A stretch of DNA of 64,000 nucleotides from assembly GCF_003369915.1 (NCBI RefSeq), contig NC_046676.1:23002001-23066000 (forward strand), written 5' to 3'. Below are positions 1 to 13,598 of the stretch, one piece after another. The notes below the pieces were generated by a model. The model worked only from the letters and a program-made list of their open reading frames with translations. It was not told where the DNA came from and ran no database searches. Position 1 is the first letter of the stretch; each line of letters starts with the position of its first letter. A program made the translations under genes and the position numbers. This DNA is from Drosophila miranda. Taxonomy: Eukaryota; Arthropoda; Insecta; Diptera; Drosophilidae.

Positions 1-2490
1 ACACTTCTTTTTATGTAATCAATCAGAACCGAATCGTTTCGATTGTGTAATATGTCTAAAAAAGAGCGGGATAAATGAAACAAATTACGAAAATTAGACA
101 AGAGCTAGTCGTCTCATTTGACTCTTTGAGTTTTGCGGTTAAAGTTTTATGACACGAGTACAATCTGGCTGGCTTGTTGGCGTCGAGCAAACACATTACA
201 TGCCTCGACTCAATGACGCACAGCCTCACACACGAGACCCAAGAAGCGACAAAGCCAAGCCCAACTTCACGTAACTCAGGTCTTAAGATGTTTATGTTTA
301 AGGTCACGGGCTGGCAATTATAAAAGACTGCGTGCGGTAAAAATAAACTTGAAAAATAATGTACGGGGCGGGGCGTGTACTTGGCGACATCCACTGAGTA
401 GATTCGCATAATTGCAAGCCAAACAAAACCAAAATCAGACCCAAGAAGCAACAGCTGGTAAGTGCGAAATGAATCCGAGACTTATATCTGGCCCAAACTC
501 TTGCCAGAATTTCGGCTTTCAGATACCCAGTAGAAATGAGGTATTTTCGTGTATGAGTAATCTTTATGCATTCTATATTCTACCTCAAAGTCCAAATAAT
601 TTGTATGAAATTTCTTTATAGCATTGATGCTTCAGTAGAGAGTATATACGAATGTCGAGAGACGATTTTAGCAAGTACATATAATGCGTTTTCTGTGTTT
701 GTGTATTCTGTGACCACAGCATTGAAGATGAACCTGGAGCTGGAATAATAATCCTTGCAATAATGTTGTTGATTACTACCACACAGAGAGGGAGAGGGAG
801 AGCTGGTACCTAAATTGAATTGCCAAATGGATTCACGTGTGTGTGATTCACATGCCCAATCTCTATCCAATCACATTCATCTGTGTCGGCAGTCCGATGC
901 CTGCACATCTTGCGCTTATTCAAGCATTTCCGGGGACGGGGAACCTTGTTCCGAAATAGAATCACGTACAGGACCAGGACCAATTATTGTCCTCGGCCCC
1001 CAATTTATTATGCAGGAAGTCAGTGTGCGAATTAAACTCCAATTTGATTGGGCGCACATCTCATCCCGGATCGGCCAAAATCATTAGCGACTGGTTTTTT
1101 TTTTTGCTATCGACTTTTTGTTCTTTTCTGATTTATCATTTGTCATGCCCTGAATCACATTGAGTTTATTTTTTCTGTTGTTTCAAATGGGCGAGCAATT
1201 AAGAGCCGACCATGCAAATGGTTCAATAAATATCAATAAATTTCACCAGCAATTGCTGCATTTGCCAATAAATAACAATGGGTCCGAGAGGGCGAATGTC
1301 AGTCAGGCAAAGTTTCTAGACCACCGAGCATACAGTGTGAATGGAACTAGTAGCCGTCTAAAGAGTACGAGAATCCGGAAAGTTTGCAGAAAAACCGAGT
1401 CCTGCAACCGGACAACAAATCAAGTGCGAAACTAATTGCAAGCAAGGTAACTACTACAAATATTTGCACCCCCAACCCCACACCAGCTGATCTGTGTCCC
1501 CCCCCCGGGTCGAGAGCCATGCGGCACATGAGTGATGCACCCGCCTGGACTGAGGCCAAGTGAAAGTTGTGGCCCCGTCCCGCCCAATGGGGGGGTACGG
1601 TCCACCACTGCACTGTGTGTGTTTTTTTGACTGCATGGCCAATTGATTGCGGCATAGGCGGAAAAGAAAGTCCACAATTTGCCACCGCCTCAAAGACGTC
1701 AATGACCGGGCCAAAAAAACCAACTCGAGTGCGAATATATGTAGTTACTAATCGGTTACACAGCACAGCGTTTTTTAAAGAGCAATCGTACACCAAAAGC
1801 CAGCGGCAACGGCTACTAATCAGTTAGCCCCTCATGCTTGACTGCTGCCTTTTCACACTCGACAGAAAATCAACAGAGATAGAAAAAACTTGAAAATAGT
1901 TGCAAAAGGGGCAGCGCATTATGAAGCCAGAATCTTGGACACCCTTGTGGTTCAATATCGAAATTGAATAAGCAATGAAGTGGAATATTCAATTGAGTTT
2001 CTATGACGAATATGATCGATATCCCATCCCACTTTACTGCCCGTTAAAATCCCCATTTGGGAAAAGGTATCCGTCTCACGATCTATAGCAAGTCTGCCCG
2101 ATCGTCATCCTCATCGTCATTGTCTGCACAGAGCGTAATTTTTTCGACTGCGCACGCGCACAGCTGAGCTACGTGCTCGGATACCCATGCCCCCGGGCAC
2201 TTTATCCACCTACCAATCCTCCTGCTGGATGCCCATAGCAAACACGTTAGGCGCCGACCGAGACTGAAAAACTCGCCCAGCAACCCGCTCCCGCTAAGCG
2301 CCCGCTTGTTAAGCTGCTCACTACAAATGCGAGAAAAAGAAAGAAAAAATAAAACGAAACGAAACGAAAAGAAAAAGAAAACAAAACGTGAGACGCTTCG
2401 TTGCCGGCTTGAGTTGATCAGGCCAGGAGAGGCTTGAAGCTTGGGGCTTGGGGCTTGGAGCTTGAGTGTTGGTAAGAGACTCTTAAGTGC
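1..2490. other. No gene recognised; intergenic or intronic DNA
   Basis: No open frame here has the codon pattern, splice context or protein features of a real gene. The longest minus-strand frame (1,347-1,796) is low-complexity and lacks a recognisable domain. The stretch just before 2,490 holds short GCTTGGG-type direct repeats (about 2,430-2,470) and an A-rich AAACG repeat (about 2,345-2,385), both ordinary for fly promoter-proximal DNA. Confidence 0.5.
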
Positions 2491-2497
2491 TTGGCTT

Positions 2498-2508
2498 TCA
2501 GTTCAGTT
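2498..2508 (+). promoter_or_regulatory. Tandem initiator-like TCAGTT motifs
   Basis: Two overlapping copies of the Drosophila initiator consensus TCAGTT lie 5 bp apart, about 270 bp before the ATG at 2,774. The sequence between is an A-rich leader without an obvious TATA box upstream. This would be a TATA-less start site for the exon at 2,774. Motif match only. Confidence 0.35.
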
Positions 2509-2773
2509 GCGAATTTCATACAACGCGAGACGGTTGAGCATTGAGCGCCGCTAGAATTCGGAAAGATACACTACTTCATTCCACAAAGAGTCACCAAAAA
2601 AAAACAAAAAATACGTTTCGCGATTAAGCGGAAATTAGTCAAGCAAATAATAATAAATTATTCATCTTTGTCCGTCCGTGCGAGTGAGTTTGTGCTCGCG
2701 TGCAGTCTCAAGTGAAAAGTGCCTCAAGTGTGTTTTGGGGGCAGACCAGATCAGAAAAAAAGACAGCCCCAAG

Positions 2774-2803
2774 ATGATTGAGAGACGCAGTCAACTGGAC
2801 AAG
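2774..2803 (+). CDS. Short first coding exon (10 codons), partner uncertain
   Basis: An ATG in good fly context (AAG before it) opens ten codons, MIERRSQLDK, and the frame reaches a consensus donor AAG|GTAAGG at 2,803/2,804 in phase 0. It follows a leader with initiator motifs near 2,500. There is no downstream coding exon for almost 10 kb; the first strong phase-0 acceptor on this strand is at 12,762, in front of gene A. If joined there, the encoded protein would carry a 15-residue extension before gene A's own Met. It could equally be the first exon of an unrelated gene whose remaining exons I do not recognise. Confidence 0.35.
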
Positions 2804-5800
2804 GTAAGGCGTTCGGCCAGTGTCCGACCACAAATGGAAGACTCTCCTGTTGTTCCCGACTCTATGCTTAGAGAAAACAATAACCTCATCGAGTTCCACA
2901 CAAACTAGAACTCCATTTCATAATCTGGAGCCCATTAAATATGACCTAAATACGTGAAAACTTTTGCTCTATGACCTGCGAACACTTTGTGGAAAACTTT
3001 ATCACTCGTTTTGGTTGAAAGTTTTCGCAAATGGCAAAAAGGTAGAGAGGGAAATTTTATTTCCCACCGTTAAAATGACTGGGAACTGAGTTGGGAATCT
3101 TAAAACAAAAGCATTTAATTATATAAATGGTCTTTGTGCGGAGAGGGACGACAGTATCCCCCACTAACTTAAGACCTGTAAATATCTGTTTTAAAAACCT
3201 CTTAGAGTATACAAAAAATTGGTGTGCCCAATGGGAGTTATCTCTTATGTTAATGGCTGCTCAATCAGCTTGACATTTATTCTAATGATATAATGATACA
3301 AGACTTGGAACGGATTTGTTTTTCTGATTGCGATCACAGTGGAGCTGGGGGAGACATAGGGATGGACAATGACAGAGAGCCGATTTCAGTCTGGGACTCA
3401 CATAGTTGCCGAAGCAACCCATTCAGGTTTTATTTTCTTACGATTCTTTGTTCAATTTGTTTGGCAAAATGATTAATTCTTGGCCATGTGGTAGGTTTTC
3501 TTTCGGGTTCTGGTTCTTAGCGGCATGATGATAACAAGATCTGAGAACTCTGTTCTGTTCTGTTCTTCATCATCTGCTATCTAAATATTCGCAAATATAC
3601 TCGTATCGTCATCTGTTTCTGTTTCTGTTTCATTGTCTGGTCTGTCCGTTGTTGTTTTCCTCGCATACTTGGAAATGATTCAGACTCATTTGCATATGTT
3701 TGGCAGTTATAACTTTTGCTTTTATTTGCATTTTTCGGGTCTCGCTGGTAACATTTTTTTTTAAATTCTAATTAATTATGTGCGTGTCAAATTACGTAAG
3801 ACATTCAGACGCAACGAAAGTAAACGCTGGTATAATTTATGCAAATGGTCGGCCAGAACAGCGGCCCGCTGCGATTACAACGAGTATTTTAAGCCCCCTA
3901 ATGTGCACCGGAAATCGATGTGCGGTGTCCCGATGTGACGGCATTTTTGGGGAACTGATCGATATATTTAGACGTTTATGCACGATTGGACGTCAGAAGC
4001 CGGGTGGATCTGCGTCATAGGGCATGCGCAGCTGCATATAGAGTGGGCTTTGAGTGGGTTTCGGGAGCTGCATATAGGGAATATGTATCTATTCTTCCAA
4101 GTTCTAAGCCAATAGATTGGACCGGTGTTCCAATGTGATCTATGTCACGTAGTCCCCCAGCCACACTCAAGCAAAGTATAAGCGGGGATAAAGCGTACAT
4201 AGAGCATTAATCTCTCTGTCTCTCCAACTCTTTTTTTCTTTCTATCTCTCTCTCTCTCTCTCTCTGTGCTTTAACCCATGGAGAGCTGGTTTGCCTCGTT
4301 CTCGCTTTTCATTATTAATGAGACCCAGAGCACACTGAGAGCAATTAAGCTAATAACAAAAACAATTGTACTCTACAGAGTAAGCCAAAACTAAACAGAG
4401 CAATGGAGAGATAAGATAGGATGAGTCAGGGAAAAAGAAAGAGAAACAGAGCGAGGCAAGATGAGTCAGAGAAAGAGATTGTAATACAAATGGCAAGGCA
4501 ATTAGAAGCCAAAAAAAATAAAATAGAAAATGCAACAGAAACAGAAAACAAGTGCAACAGGATTTCATTGCAAAATTCTTTAGATTAAATATGAAGAATG
4601 CAATGCTTCCATTAAAACCTATATATAAACTGTAGATTGTTGACCGGATAAGAGCATATCATTTAAAAGGCAATATAATAAATCAATCAACGCACCAGGC
4701 GGGACCCGTTCTGTCTGTCCCTGGATTTCCCCCTATATATGCCACATTCTACCCCTCCGATGGCTGCATGTACTCATGAGGTCTGCCGTTTCTATCCGCA
4801 TTAGCATATTCAATAATGACCAGCATTTCAGTTCACTTCTAGTAATGGCAGCAAAATATGGCTAAAGCTTAAATGTGAAATAAACGGCTTCAGATCTGAG
4901 AATAAACAATGAAATGTTGCGTAAAAAATTTGGATATGCAGCTAATTGATAAGTGCGCTTAAGTTGATTACTAGCGGAGCCAGAGGCCGCATTTAAATTA
5001 ATTAAGGACTGGCCCCCCACAGGCAAACACACGGCATCGCGCACTCGAATCCCTCGATCTCTTCCACTCCATCAGCCTCAACCTCAGCTACAGCGTGTTA
5101 ATAGACTCTTTTGCAGAGGTGGTATGGGCGTTGAATTTAATTAAATTTACACACACAGATGCACGCAGATATGGGATATGGGATTTTTGCAGAACCATTA
5201 AATAAATTACTTCTTTGCTGCGGCTTTTGCCGAGCTTCAGTTTCGCATTTATTGCTGCATTCTAAGAATTGGATTAAATGTAATCAAATGTCTCCGGGCT
5301 TCTCCTCTATGCTCTCCCGCCTCAGGATGCACTTTAATTAATTCAAACTAATTACATTGATTATTTGGGCATAAAGTGGTTGTCATTCCTGTGGCACCGC
5401 GAGTGGAGAGACGGCCATTAATTAGTTAGTTGATTGACGATAGCATTGCCACGCCCTCTTCGCTAACTGCTATCTCACCTGCCCCTCTGATCATCGCTCT
5501 CGCGGCACTAGTTAAACGCGACTTCATCGTACCTAATCTTTGATTATATTCTCAACCGCGATTGTGGGGTAGACAACCCACAGATGCACGCACCTAAACC
5601 CACAGTAAAACTTTTCTGGGGGGGTAATTAACTCAGCGGACACAAAACAACATACAAAATAATTGTCATATGCGGGAAAAACAAAACAATAGTAAAAGCA
5701 AAAAAGAGCAGGCCGCTAAACAAATAATCAAATGCTCTTAAGCTATGAAAAAATGGCAGGTATGGGAGATAATCATTTGTATTATTTGTATTTTTTTTCC

Positions 5801-8440
5801 CCCACTCCTTACTTAATATTTATCTGCACGTGTGCGTTCGTAGCAAAAGTGGGTGGTGCAAGGGGGCATGACAGAATAGCTAAAAATATCCACTTCATCC
5901 AAAGCGTTCCGCTAAAAGGTCACGTACAAAAACAATCGCCAGATTCTGCTCCAAAAAAAAGAGCAGAGAGAAAACACTCACAAAAAGAGCGAAAGAGTAA
6001 AGAGTGCTAAAATGCAAAAGTGTAGAATATAAATGTGTAAAGAGCGTATAGAGTGTAAAAGTGGGAATGAAATTAATTCAAAAACTGACACTCACATACA
6101 CCCTGGCAATGTCAAGGTCCGACACACTCACTCTCTATCTCTATCTCTCTTCTGGCGGTGTCTCCTCTTCCGATATGCAAAGGCAGCTAATGAGGTTTGG
6201 CTTCCACTTTATACAGTAAAACACCATGACCCTGAGCAATGTCAGGGGCCTGGCTCCGCTACGGGGGCTTGTGGTAGTTGTTGCTGCTGCTGCTGCGGGA
6301 GCATAAGTGTGACCAGCAAAATACGAGTATACAGAGCAAAAAATAGGTGCAAAAACCAAGTTTAATGCTGTTTGTTATAGTCGTACCCATGCAGAGGGTA
6401 TTACGAATTTGATCAGGTGTTTGCAACGCAGAGAAGTCAATCATCTGTCCCCCCTTTTTCGTTGCTCCCCTATATGGTTAGTCCCTTCATTTTCTATACT
6501 CGTACTGTACTATGTAAAATATATTCCATAGAAAGTGTATCAAATGCTTCGGTAGCCTATTGTTGATATTTCTGTTGCTGTGCTTGTTGTTTGGCTATTC
6601 AAATTTTATGCATTGTCAGCAGACAACAAAACAGTTTAGACACTCACACAGTGTTTAAGAACAGGGTGTTGTTGTTTGGTGGGGAAGGAGGGGCCTGCCA
6701 ACCAAACCAACCAGTCGAACATACAATTCAATTTAACGCTTTGCGCTGCCTGGTTATTTGGTTTTCTAGTTCAAGTTGAGGGTCAATAACTGTTGGCCTG
6801 CATCCAACTGAAAAGTTTGGATATCGCTACGACTACGGCTAAGGCTTTGTGCATGCATATGGCTATGGCTGAGTGTTGATTTACAATTTGTACAATTGGC
6901 AAACAAATATTGTTGAATTGAATGGCGGAAAAAACACAAATGCAAATAGCCGCATCTGATTGTAGACCCTCTCATCAGACAGCAGCACTGAAACTTCAGC
7001 CAAACATTCGCCGCTCCCTCCCATCTGTCTGTCTGTTGATATTTAGCAAGGGCAAGCTGCGGGTGTGCCGTGAGAGAGGGACTGGAGGTGCGAAGTGGGA
7101 TGTGGGAGGTGGAAGAAAGGCAACCCACTGACTCAGGGCCCGGTTCAACGTGATTCATACTTGGTTGAATGCTTTACAAATCTTGTTTGCCTGCGACTTA
7201 ATGCATTTCGAGGGTAAAGGTTAAGCAGTCAAAGGGTCGGCGAGCAAAAGAGGAGGAAAGAAGGAGAAAGAGAGATGGGAATACTACACGTGACTTGCTT
7301 TGAAGCAGATTAGCACTTGTATACTCGTACAGAATCGACATTCGAGGACAGCGTACCGTCTGTGTACTTATTTATGTAAGTGCGCATTGATTACCCTCAA
7401 CATACGAACGGTTAATAAAGTACTTTTAAAAGTTGATTCCAATTAGCACATTGGGGTAGATCATGCCGGTCTCCGAGCCGGTTTACTTTAAGCAAATAAT
7501 GAACCTAGTACAAATAGAAAATAAAAACTAAACAAATTGGAGGGGAAATCGCAAGAAACAAAATTGATAGATGAATGTGCACGAACAATAGCCTGAAAGT
7601 ACGGACAAACATTTTTGAACCATGGAACTTGTTATTTAGCACAAAAAAGACCCAAACATTCTCGAGAAATGTCTAAACTCTTTTCTGGTTTTATATTTCT
7701 TTTATTTGAATTTCTATTTTTATTTGTTGGTTTGCTTCCATACTCTTTTAAGCTTCCTCCAAACCCCCATCGCAGTTGCATCTCGTACATTTTTGCATAT
7801 TCAATTCCGATTTTGGGTTACTGCTGGATTTCTGGTTCTGTACGGAGTTTATTATTTAGTATGCAGGCAGGCCGCCTGACGAGTTCAAGGCGGTTCCGGT
7901 AGATCCCAACTGCAAATGCACACACAACCAATCATCATCATTATCATCATCATCATCTGAAATATAGGTTTTTATTGTAGTGGAACGAGACCTGTCGTCG
8001 AAACTCGGTCAAACCGACGGTGAGCCGAGCCAGATCAGGTATGTAGGTTCAGTGAACTGCAATGAACTACAGATACTCGTACTCTGCGGATTCTCTCTGG
8101 CATTGAGAGCGGTGAGCAATCGATAGGGAGAAACTGAAACTGAAACTGAAGCTGAAGCTAGCTCTCCATTCCCGTGGGCGATGCTAGCAAAAAGTGTGTC
8201 AGGCAATTACATTGAAAGCTTGACTGTCAGCTTTTCCTAAACCAGTTTATGGTTAAAAGCGGCACACGAAATCACCAACAGAAGCAGCAGCGAGAAAGCT
8301 GTGCAAAGAAGTGCTCTCTCGCGTGCTCTCTCTCTCTCCCTTTTCGATCATGTGCAAACTTTTACATTGACTGCAGGCAGCGCTGACTGCGACTGCGACT
8401 GCATGATTAGCTGTAGTTGTACCTGTAAAAGTGGGCTACG
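2804..8440. other. No gene seen; probable long intron or intergenic DNA
   Basis: No convincing coding exon on either strand. Contents are A/T-rich stretches and microsatellites: a CT run at about 4,243-4,266, a TATCTC repeat at about 6,131-6,150 and a CAT run at about 7,931-7,957. A TTG-initiated frame at 7,615-7,902 is hydrophobic but has neither an ATG start nor splice signals. Confidence 0.5.
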
Positions 8441-8448
8441 TGATGAAA

Positions 8449-8481
8449 TATAAGCAGCGCATGCGCTGCCCGATGCCAGTC
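8449..8481 (+). promoter_or_regulatory. TATA box plus initiator
   Basis: TATAAG at 8,449-8,454 is followed by an initiator-like CCAGTC whose A is at 8,478, the canonical 29-30 bp spacing. The start site would lie about 110 bp before the ATG at 8,587. This is the best-spaced core promoter in the first half of the window. Confidence 0.6.
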
Positions 8482-8586
8482 GTCGCGCAGCCGCTCACAT
8501 GTGTGCACTTCTCAGAACTCTCGTGCTTGAGCTCTGGCAATAGTTCTGGCCGCGTTTCCCACTCTACATTCTCATAAACTGCCAAA

Positions 8587-8628
8587 ATGGCTTCCACTCC
8601 GGCCCGCAGTGTCTACATTACGAACGAG
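8587..8628 (+). CDS. Short first coding exon (14 codons), candidate alternative start of gene A
   Basis: The ATG sits in an ideal fly context (CCAAAATGG) about 110 bp downstream of a TATA/Inr promoter. Fourteen codons (MASTPARSVYITNE) run to a strong donor GAG|GTGAGT in phase 0. The next strong phase-0 acceptor on this strand is at 12,762, where the frame reads IIITA and then gene A's MDRF. Joined that way, gene A would be 218 residues with 19 residues before its hydrophobic segment. Without transcript data the link is inferred. This exon and the one at 2,774 would then be mutually exclusive first exons. Confidence 0.45.
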
Positions 8629-11600
8629 GTGAGTTTCCTGCTTTGCCAAAAAAAATAAATGCCAGCCCGTTCGCCAGTCAGACATGGAGAGAAAGAGGGT
8701 GAGAGGAGGAGAGAACGGAATATAAAAAGAATATGAAATAAATTATAAAGTGGCCCGCAGGCACTTCTGATGAGTGCCCTGGCAGCTAATTAGTGCTGCC
8801 TCATTAAAACCAAACCAAAAACAAATGAAACCAAACGAAACTGTTGCTTGGACACTCTACCGTAGACCCGAGAACGCTACGCGACTTAGATCCCATGGAG
8901 CAAGCGGTGGTTGCGACCCATAAACATGGGAAAACGAAAGGGAACCTGAGAATAGTCGGGCAGCAGCCACTGCCACTTGAATGTAATTGCGAAACAAAAG
9001 CATCGTTTATGCCGGGAACTCAACTCGCAGAGGTCAGAGGGCTATGGCACAAACACTATGCCATTCAGATCCCTTTCCCTATCCCTATCCCAATCCTGTG
9101 CCCAGCCAAGGCGCAAAATATCTAAATTAATAATCAATGAAAACAATTAGCGCATAGACAAACAGCGGGCATATTTGAGAGAACTCGTTTTCAACACTTT
9201 TGCTTTTACCGCCGCTGCTGCTGCCGGTGCTCTGGCTAAGCCTTTGGCCCAGGGCCTACAGCCCAGAAAACAGAACACCCATAACCAGTACCCCGCTTCA
9301 ATATTGGATTTGAAATGATTAGAATAAATTAGTATTCATTTTCGGCAAAGTCGGGGAACAAACAGCTGCAGGGCCCGGGCCACTCGTTCGGATCAACTTC
9401 GTCAGTGGCTCGACTCAACTCGGTTCTGGGCACGATGATATAAAAACGAATCGCAAAATTCAATAGAAAGCAACAGTAAAATTCAAACATACAACGAAAG
9501 CAAAAGCAAAAACACTGAGAGAAAAACAAATTCAAAGTTCGTCTTGGCCGCAAGCCATCAACAAATACATAAATGAGAAGGAGTCAGAAACGTAGGCAGC
9601 GAGTCGAGACGAGAGGAGACATAACGAAAGCAAAGAAAAATCAAATGCTAATTATATACAAATTAAAAATGTGGCTAATTGTGAGTGAAATTGAGTGAAA
9701 TCAAGCAAATAAAAATAAAAAGCATAATGACTAACGCAGGTCAATGGCAGCCAAGCGGGAACGAGTGAAAAAGTTATTAATATTGGGCAGTGGACTGGAA
9801 AAGTCTTAAATTGATAAAATACAGAAAAATACAGTGACTGAGCAGGGCAGTTGTGCAGCGTTTAAGTAGGGACTGATTACTCAATGATGATTGGGTTATG
9901 CTTTGACTAAGGATAAGGCGTATATACATGTGCACACCCTTTAGGTACCATGTCCCAGACTTTGTGGCACTGCAGAGAGGCAGAGAGGCCTCCCTTCCTA
10001 TTAATTAGTACTTCTCTGCCTAAGCGCAAAAGTTTAACGACATTTAGTTTCGTAGACTGCAACTATAATTACACTTAAAGGGAAATGAGTAAGAGTCAGT
10101 TCTGATTCTGACAACCGCCCAAGCCATCCCAAAATACCAACGCCCCCTATCAACGCCCTTCCAAACACCCCACCTATAGCATTTTGTTAGCAAAGTAATT
10201 ACCGTATATTGACTGTCGGCAAACAGAAACTTTTTTGTAGGCGGCCGCCTCAACTTGATGAATCTTCAAGTTCTTCAATCTCTTTGGCTGTTTGCTGGAT
10301 GTATGGAAATATATTTACTATTTGGATCCTTACTGGTGCCGCGCCCACGCACGGTTTGCGCCCACAAAATGGTAGCGCGGCTCTTCTGTTTGCTTGGCCC
10401 GCGTTTAGCCTATTGTTTGCTCATCTAATATTTGTCAAAAATTCTGAGTAAGAATAACGAAAAGATTATTGCGCGCTCGAATCAACAGAATGTCGGTGCC
10501 CCACACATACCCGCACACACACGGCCACTCAAGCTCGAGTGCCGCCAAACGATGGCAACAATTGGTTGCCAAGAAGGCGTATGAGTGACATGCTGAGGAG
10601 CAAGCATAGCTCATACGCCCCGTGTGGTGAAAAAACTCGTTCCGACCAACATCGGGCCACACGCAAATCTCTTTCGCAAATACTTCATAGTGCTTTTGAC
10701 CGTAATTTGATTTGGTCGAATGGAAACAAATTCAATTTGTATTGCATAAAGCAACATGCAACATTCACCAGGCGAAAGAAAAGACCGGTAAATACTCATG
10801 CTGTCAGAACCCTCCCCTTCTACCCCTTCTACCCCTCTACCCTCCTCCCAATTTTCATTCTGTGGCACTTGAGAGGTTTTTTTCATGCAAATAGAATCTG
10901 ACAGAAAATGCATTCTTACGCACAATTCACTTAGTGTGGAATTGTGTACGTGTGTATCTGTGTGTTTCGGTGGCTTTGCATATAAATCAAGCTGCAAAAG
11001 CAGCTCGAGTTCCACACACTTGGGCTCCGCCCCACTAGCAGCTTGTCCTGTAATTTATATTTGTTCAAAATAGTTTTGATGTGACTTTAATTAGAGAGAA
11101 CCTTTTCCACTTTGCCCGAAGTTGCTCAGTTTGTAATAAATGGCTAACATAGTTGGGCCATCTTTATATAAATCAATGATGGAAATGTATTCATAGCAAC
11201 AAAGAGTTGCAGAGAACACTTTTCTGCTTGGCTGAATCGGAGCCAAAAAGAGTTGCCTGCGACCCAGAAAATTTTGCAACTTAAACAATCATTGTCCACT
11301 TGGTATGCGCATTATTATGCAAATGCGGATTTAACGAGAAACAAAGTCCAAACGGAATATGAATTTGGTTTTCATTCGAATGAAACAACTGAATATCAAA
11401 ACAGGATGTTTGTTTATTTTTATATTTCCACCCGAGTAAATCACAATGACGACTCCACGGTTGATTTGTGGCATCCGTAAATACATTTCAATACATTTTT
11501 TAATTTTTTGAGCTCGGTCTATCGAGTTGTGTAAGGTTTTCAAGCTATGTGGCAAAAAGCCATGCAGAATCTTTTGTCGACTCCCTCTCTGCCTGTCTGC

Positions 11601-12285
11601 GTGGGTCAAGGGTCAGGGCAAAGATATGTTCAGTTGTTTAATTAAGCGGCAACATGTGGCCGTCTTTGCTTGCACCTTGCTGGCAATTTGTGTCAGGGCT
11701 GCCACAGAATCTCAAAAGTGTTGGCGGCATACAAATAAACGCTCGTTTAATTGTTTTTCGAGTAACAATTAGACAGTCGCAATTGCAGAGTCCGACCTAT
11801 GGGTCTGGCAAAGTCAGTGTCAGCTGACCGATTGTCATGGCTCGTTGGATGTCCTCTCCCTCTCCTCTCATCTCCTCACCCTGCCGGACCTGACCCAACC
11901 TGCACTCGCTTTAATGCTTTGATTTCTGTTTTGCGAGCATTAAGTGCTGACCCAGACACCCAGCCGTTGATGGATTTTTGATATATATACGTACATACTC
12001 GTATACGTCCAGTATATGCCGTGTATCTAGACATTAGGCCATTTCCAAAAGCGGGCTCAAAGTTCATTGCATTTGGACCTTTTGCCTTGGATGGCTTTCG
12101 AAATGCGTGAAATTTTTTTGGCAGGGGCTGGGAAAATTCACTCACTGCCAAATGGAAAAGCTCGATGCATCCGCCAACAGACACAGCTTGGCAACAAAAA
12201 CTGGTTACGCTTGGCAAATGCCACGCGGCAAGTTGGCCTTGGTCTAATCCACTTTTTAGAATCCCCAGCTCGTAGAATCGGCTCC

Positions 12286-12328
12286 CAGCAGCATCAGCAG
12301 CAGCAGCAGCCCCAGCCACAACAGCAGC
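12286..12328. repeat. CAG-rich microsatellite
   Basis: An imperfect CAG run interrupted by CAT, CCC and CCA triplets. It is probably intronic. Open frames through it are low complexity and have no supporting splice sites. Confidence 0.7.
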
Positions 12329-12383
12329 TCCATTCAACAGCAACAGGCAGAAACAGGCGGGTAACAAATTGTGGCAGAGCTCC

Positions 12384-12423
12384 GGTGGCTGCCAGTGGCT
12401 GCCAGTGGCTGCCAGCGGCTGCC
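12384..12423. repeat. 10-bp tandem repeat (GGCTGCCAGT)
   Basis: About four head-to-tail copies of GGCTGCCAGT, the last with one change (CAGC for CAGT). A minisatellite in probable intron DNA. Confidence 0.8.
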
Positions 12424-12776
12424 GTTGCCTGGCACTCTAAAACTTGATATGTTTGGCCTACGATTAGTCCGTGAGCCATGAGCCGCATTCGGGGCCTGGG
12501 TTGCCCGCCCAGAACATTGGCCAAGTGGCAGCAGTGGAGATCGGTTGTGGAGCGGGTCGCATTGGTTGCATGACAGAAACTTGACTTTGCACCGTTTGAA
12601 AGCGGACCACACCTAACAAGTGGCGTTCAAGTGCGAATACCGAACATTTCAAATCAGCCAAGATCAATGTGCCACAGAATGAGCTTCAACAATGATGTAC
12701 TGCCTTCAATCATTCATTCCTCAATCAGTGTTTAATTGAGCCACTTATTCTTATTTTGCAGATAATTATCACAGCC

Positions 12777-13598
12777 ATGGACCGATTCGTCTGGTTCGTT
12801 CTTCTGGTGGTGATGTCCCACCTGGTCACGGAGTTCACCCGCGTCTCCGGCTATGCCCGCGGCCCACGTCACGAACTTGTGCTGTTAAACGATGTAAGTA
12901 ACCATGTGGCCTGTGGTAGCCTGCTCACAGTTCACTTTAAAGCATAAAGTGATTTTTATGGCCACAGTTGAATGTCATTTGCTCACTCAGCATATTCCCC
13001 CTGGCGTTATTGTATGAGTATTCGAATTAAAATATGAGCTCCGATCTTTTCAGACGATGCTGCAACCGATGCCAGTACAGAATATGCTGCTCTACCCCAG
13101 CCACGAGTACGGCCAGTACCAGCAGCGTCCGTCCATGAACAGCCTGCAGCAGAATGCAGCTCTCCTGTTCAGTAGCCTGGCTGCAGGGGCAGGAGCAGGT
13201 GCGGGAACAGGAGCATCTGCTGAGCCCAGCAGCAACGCCGCCATTCTGGCGGTGGGTGACAGCCAGCCTGCACACAATTCGGAGCCCAGCTATCCCCTCT
13301 TCAGTCTGCGCCCCTTAATCGACAGCATTTTCGAGGTGAGCTGGCCGGGATTATTTCCATTCGAGAGTTGCTGATTTTGCATTTGAACTTTCCGCAGATT
13401 CCCATTTCGACGCTGCGGGCTGTCAACAATATGGTGGGACGTCTGACCGGTAGCTATCGGCAGGCAACGGCGGAAGTGTCGCAAAAATCTGTGGCAGAAG
13501 GAACGGTTCTGCCCTTGGGCCATCCCAGCTCCAATCCCACCGCCGATTCGAAGTTCTCCGTATCGCAGCGCAGGGCAATGCGCGAGGAGATGGCGTAA
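12777..13598 (+). CDS. Gene A: small, probably secreted Gly/Ala-containing protein
   Basis: Three coding exons in phase 0: 12,777-12,893 (its exon begins at the acceptor 12,762), 13,054-13,335 and 13,398-13,598, with GT..AG introns of 160 and 62 bp. The product is 199 residues from MDRF. Residues 4-20 are strongly hydrophobic (VWFVLLVVMSHLV) and read as a signal peptide or signal anchor. Residues 83-93 are an alternating Ala/Gly run. The last exon opens with IPISTLRAVNN. I do not recognise a Pfam domain. The same IPI..LR exon start occurs at the end of gene B, so the two are likely distant paralogues. The upstream phase-0 frame (IIITA) permits N-terminal extension from either exon at 2,774 or 8,587. 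Confident as a gene, unknown in function. Confidence 0.8.

Larger units (their letters stand above)
8629..12761 (+). other. Probable intron upstream of gene A
   Basis: The interval lies between the donor at 8,629 and the acceptor at 12,760-12,761 (TTATTCTTATTTTGCAG, a strong polypyrimidine tract). No convincing coding exon is visible. It contains a CAG-rich run at about 12,286-12,328 and a perfect short tandem repeat at about 12,384-12,423. Confidence 0.45.

Noticed and set aside
1347-1796. Minus-strand 149-residue frame
   Set aside because: Low-complexity proline/glycine content from C-rich DNA, no recognisable domain, no promoter or splice signals.
7615-7902. Hydrophobic 95-residue frame that could be a membrane protein
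   Set aside because: Starts at TTG; hydrophobicity follows from T-rich DNA.
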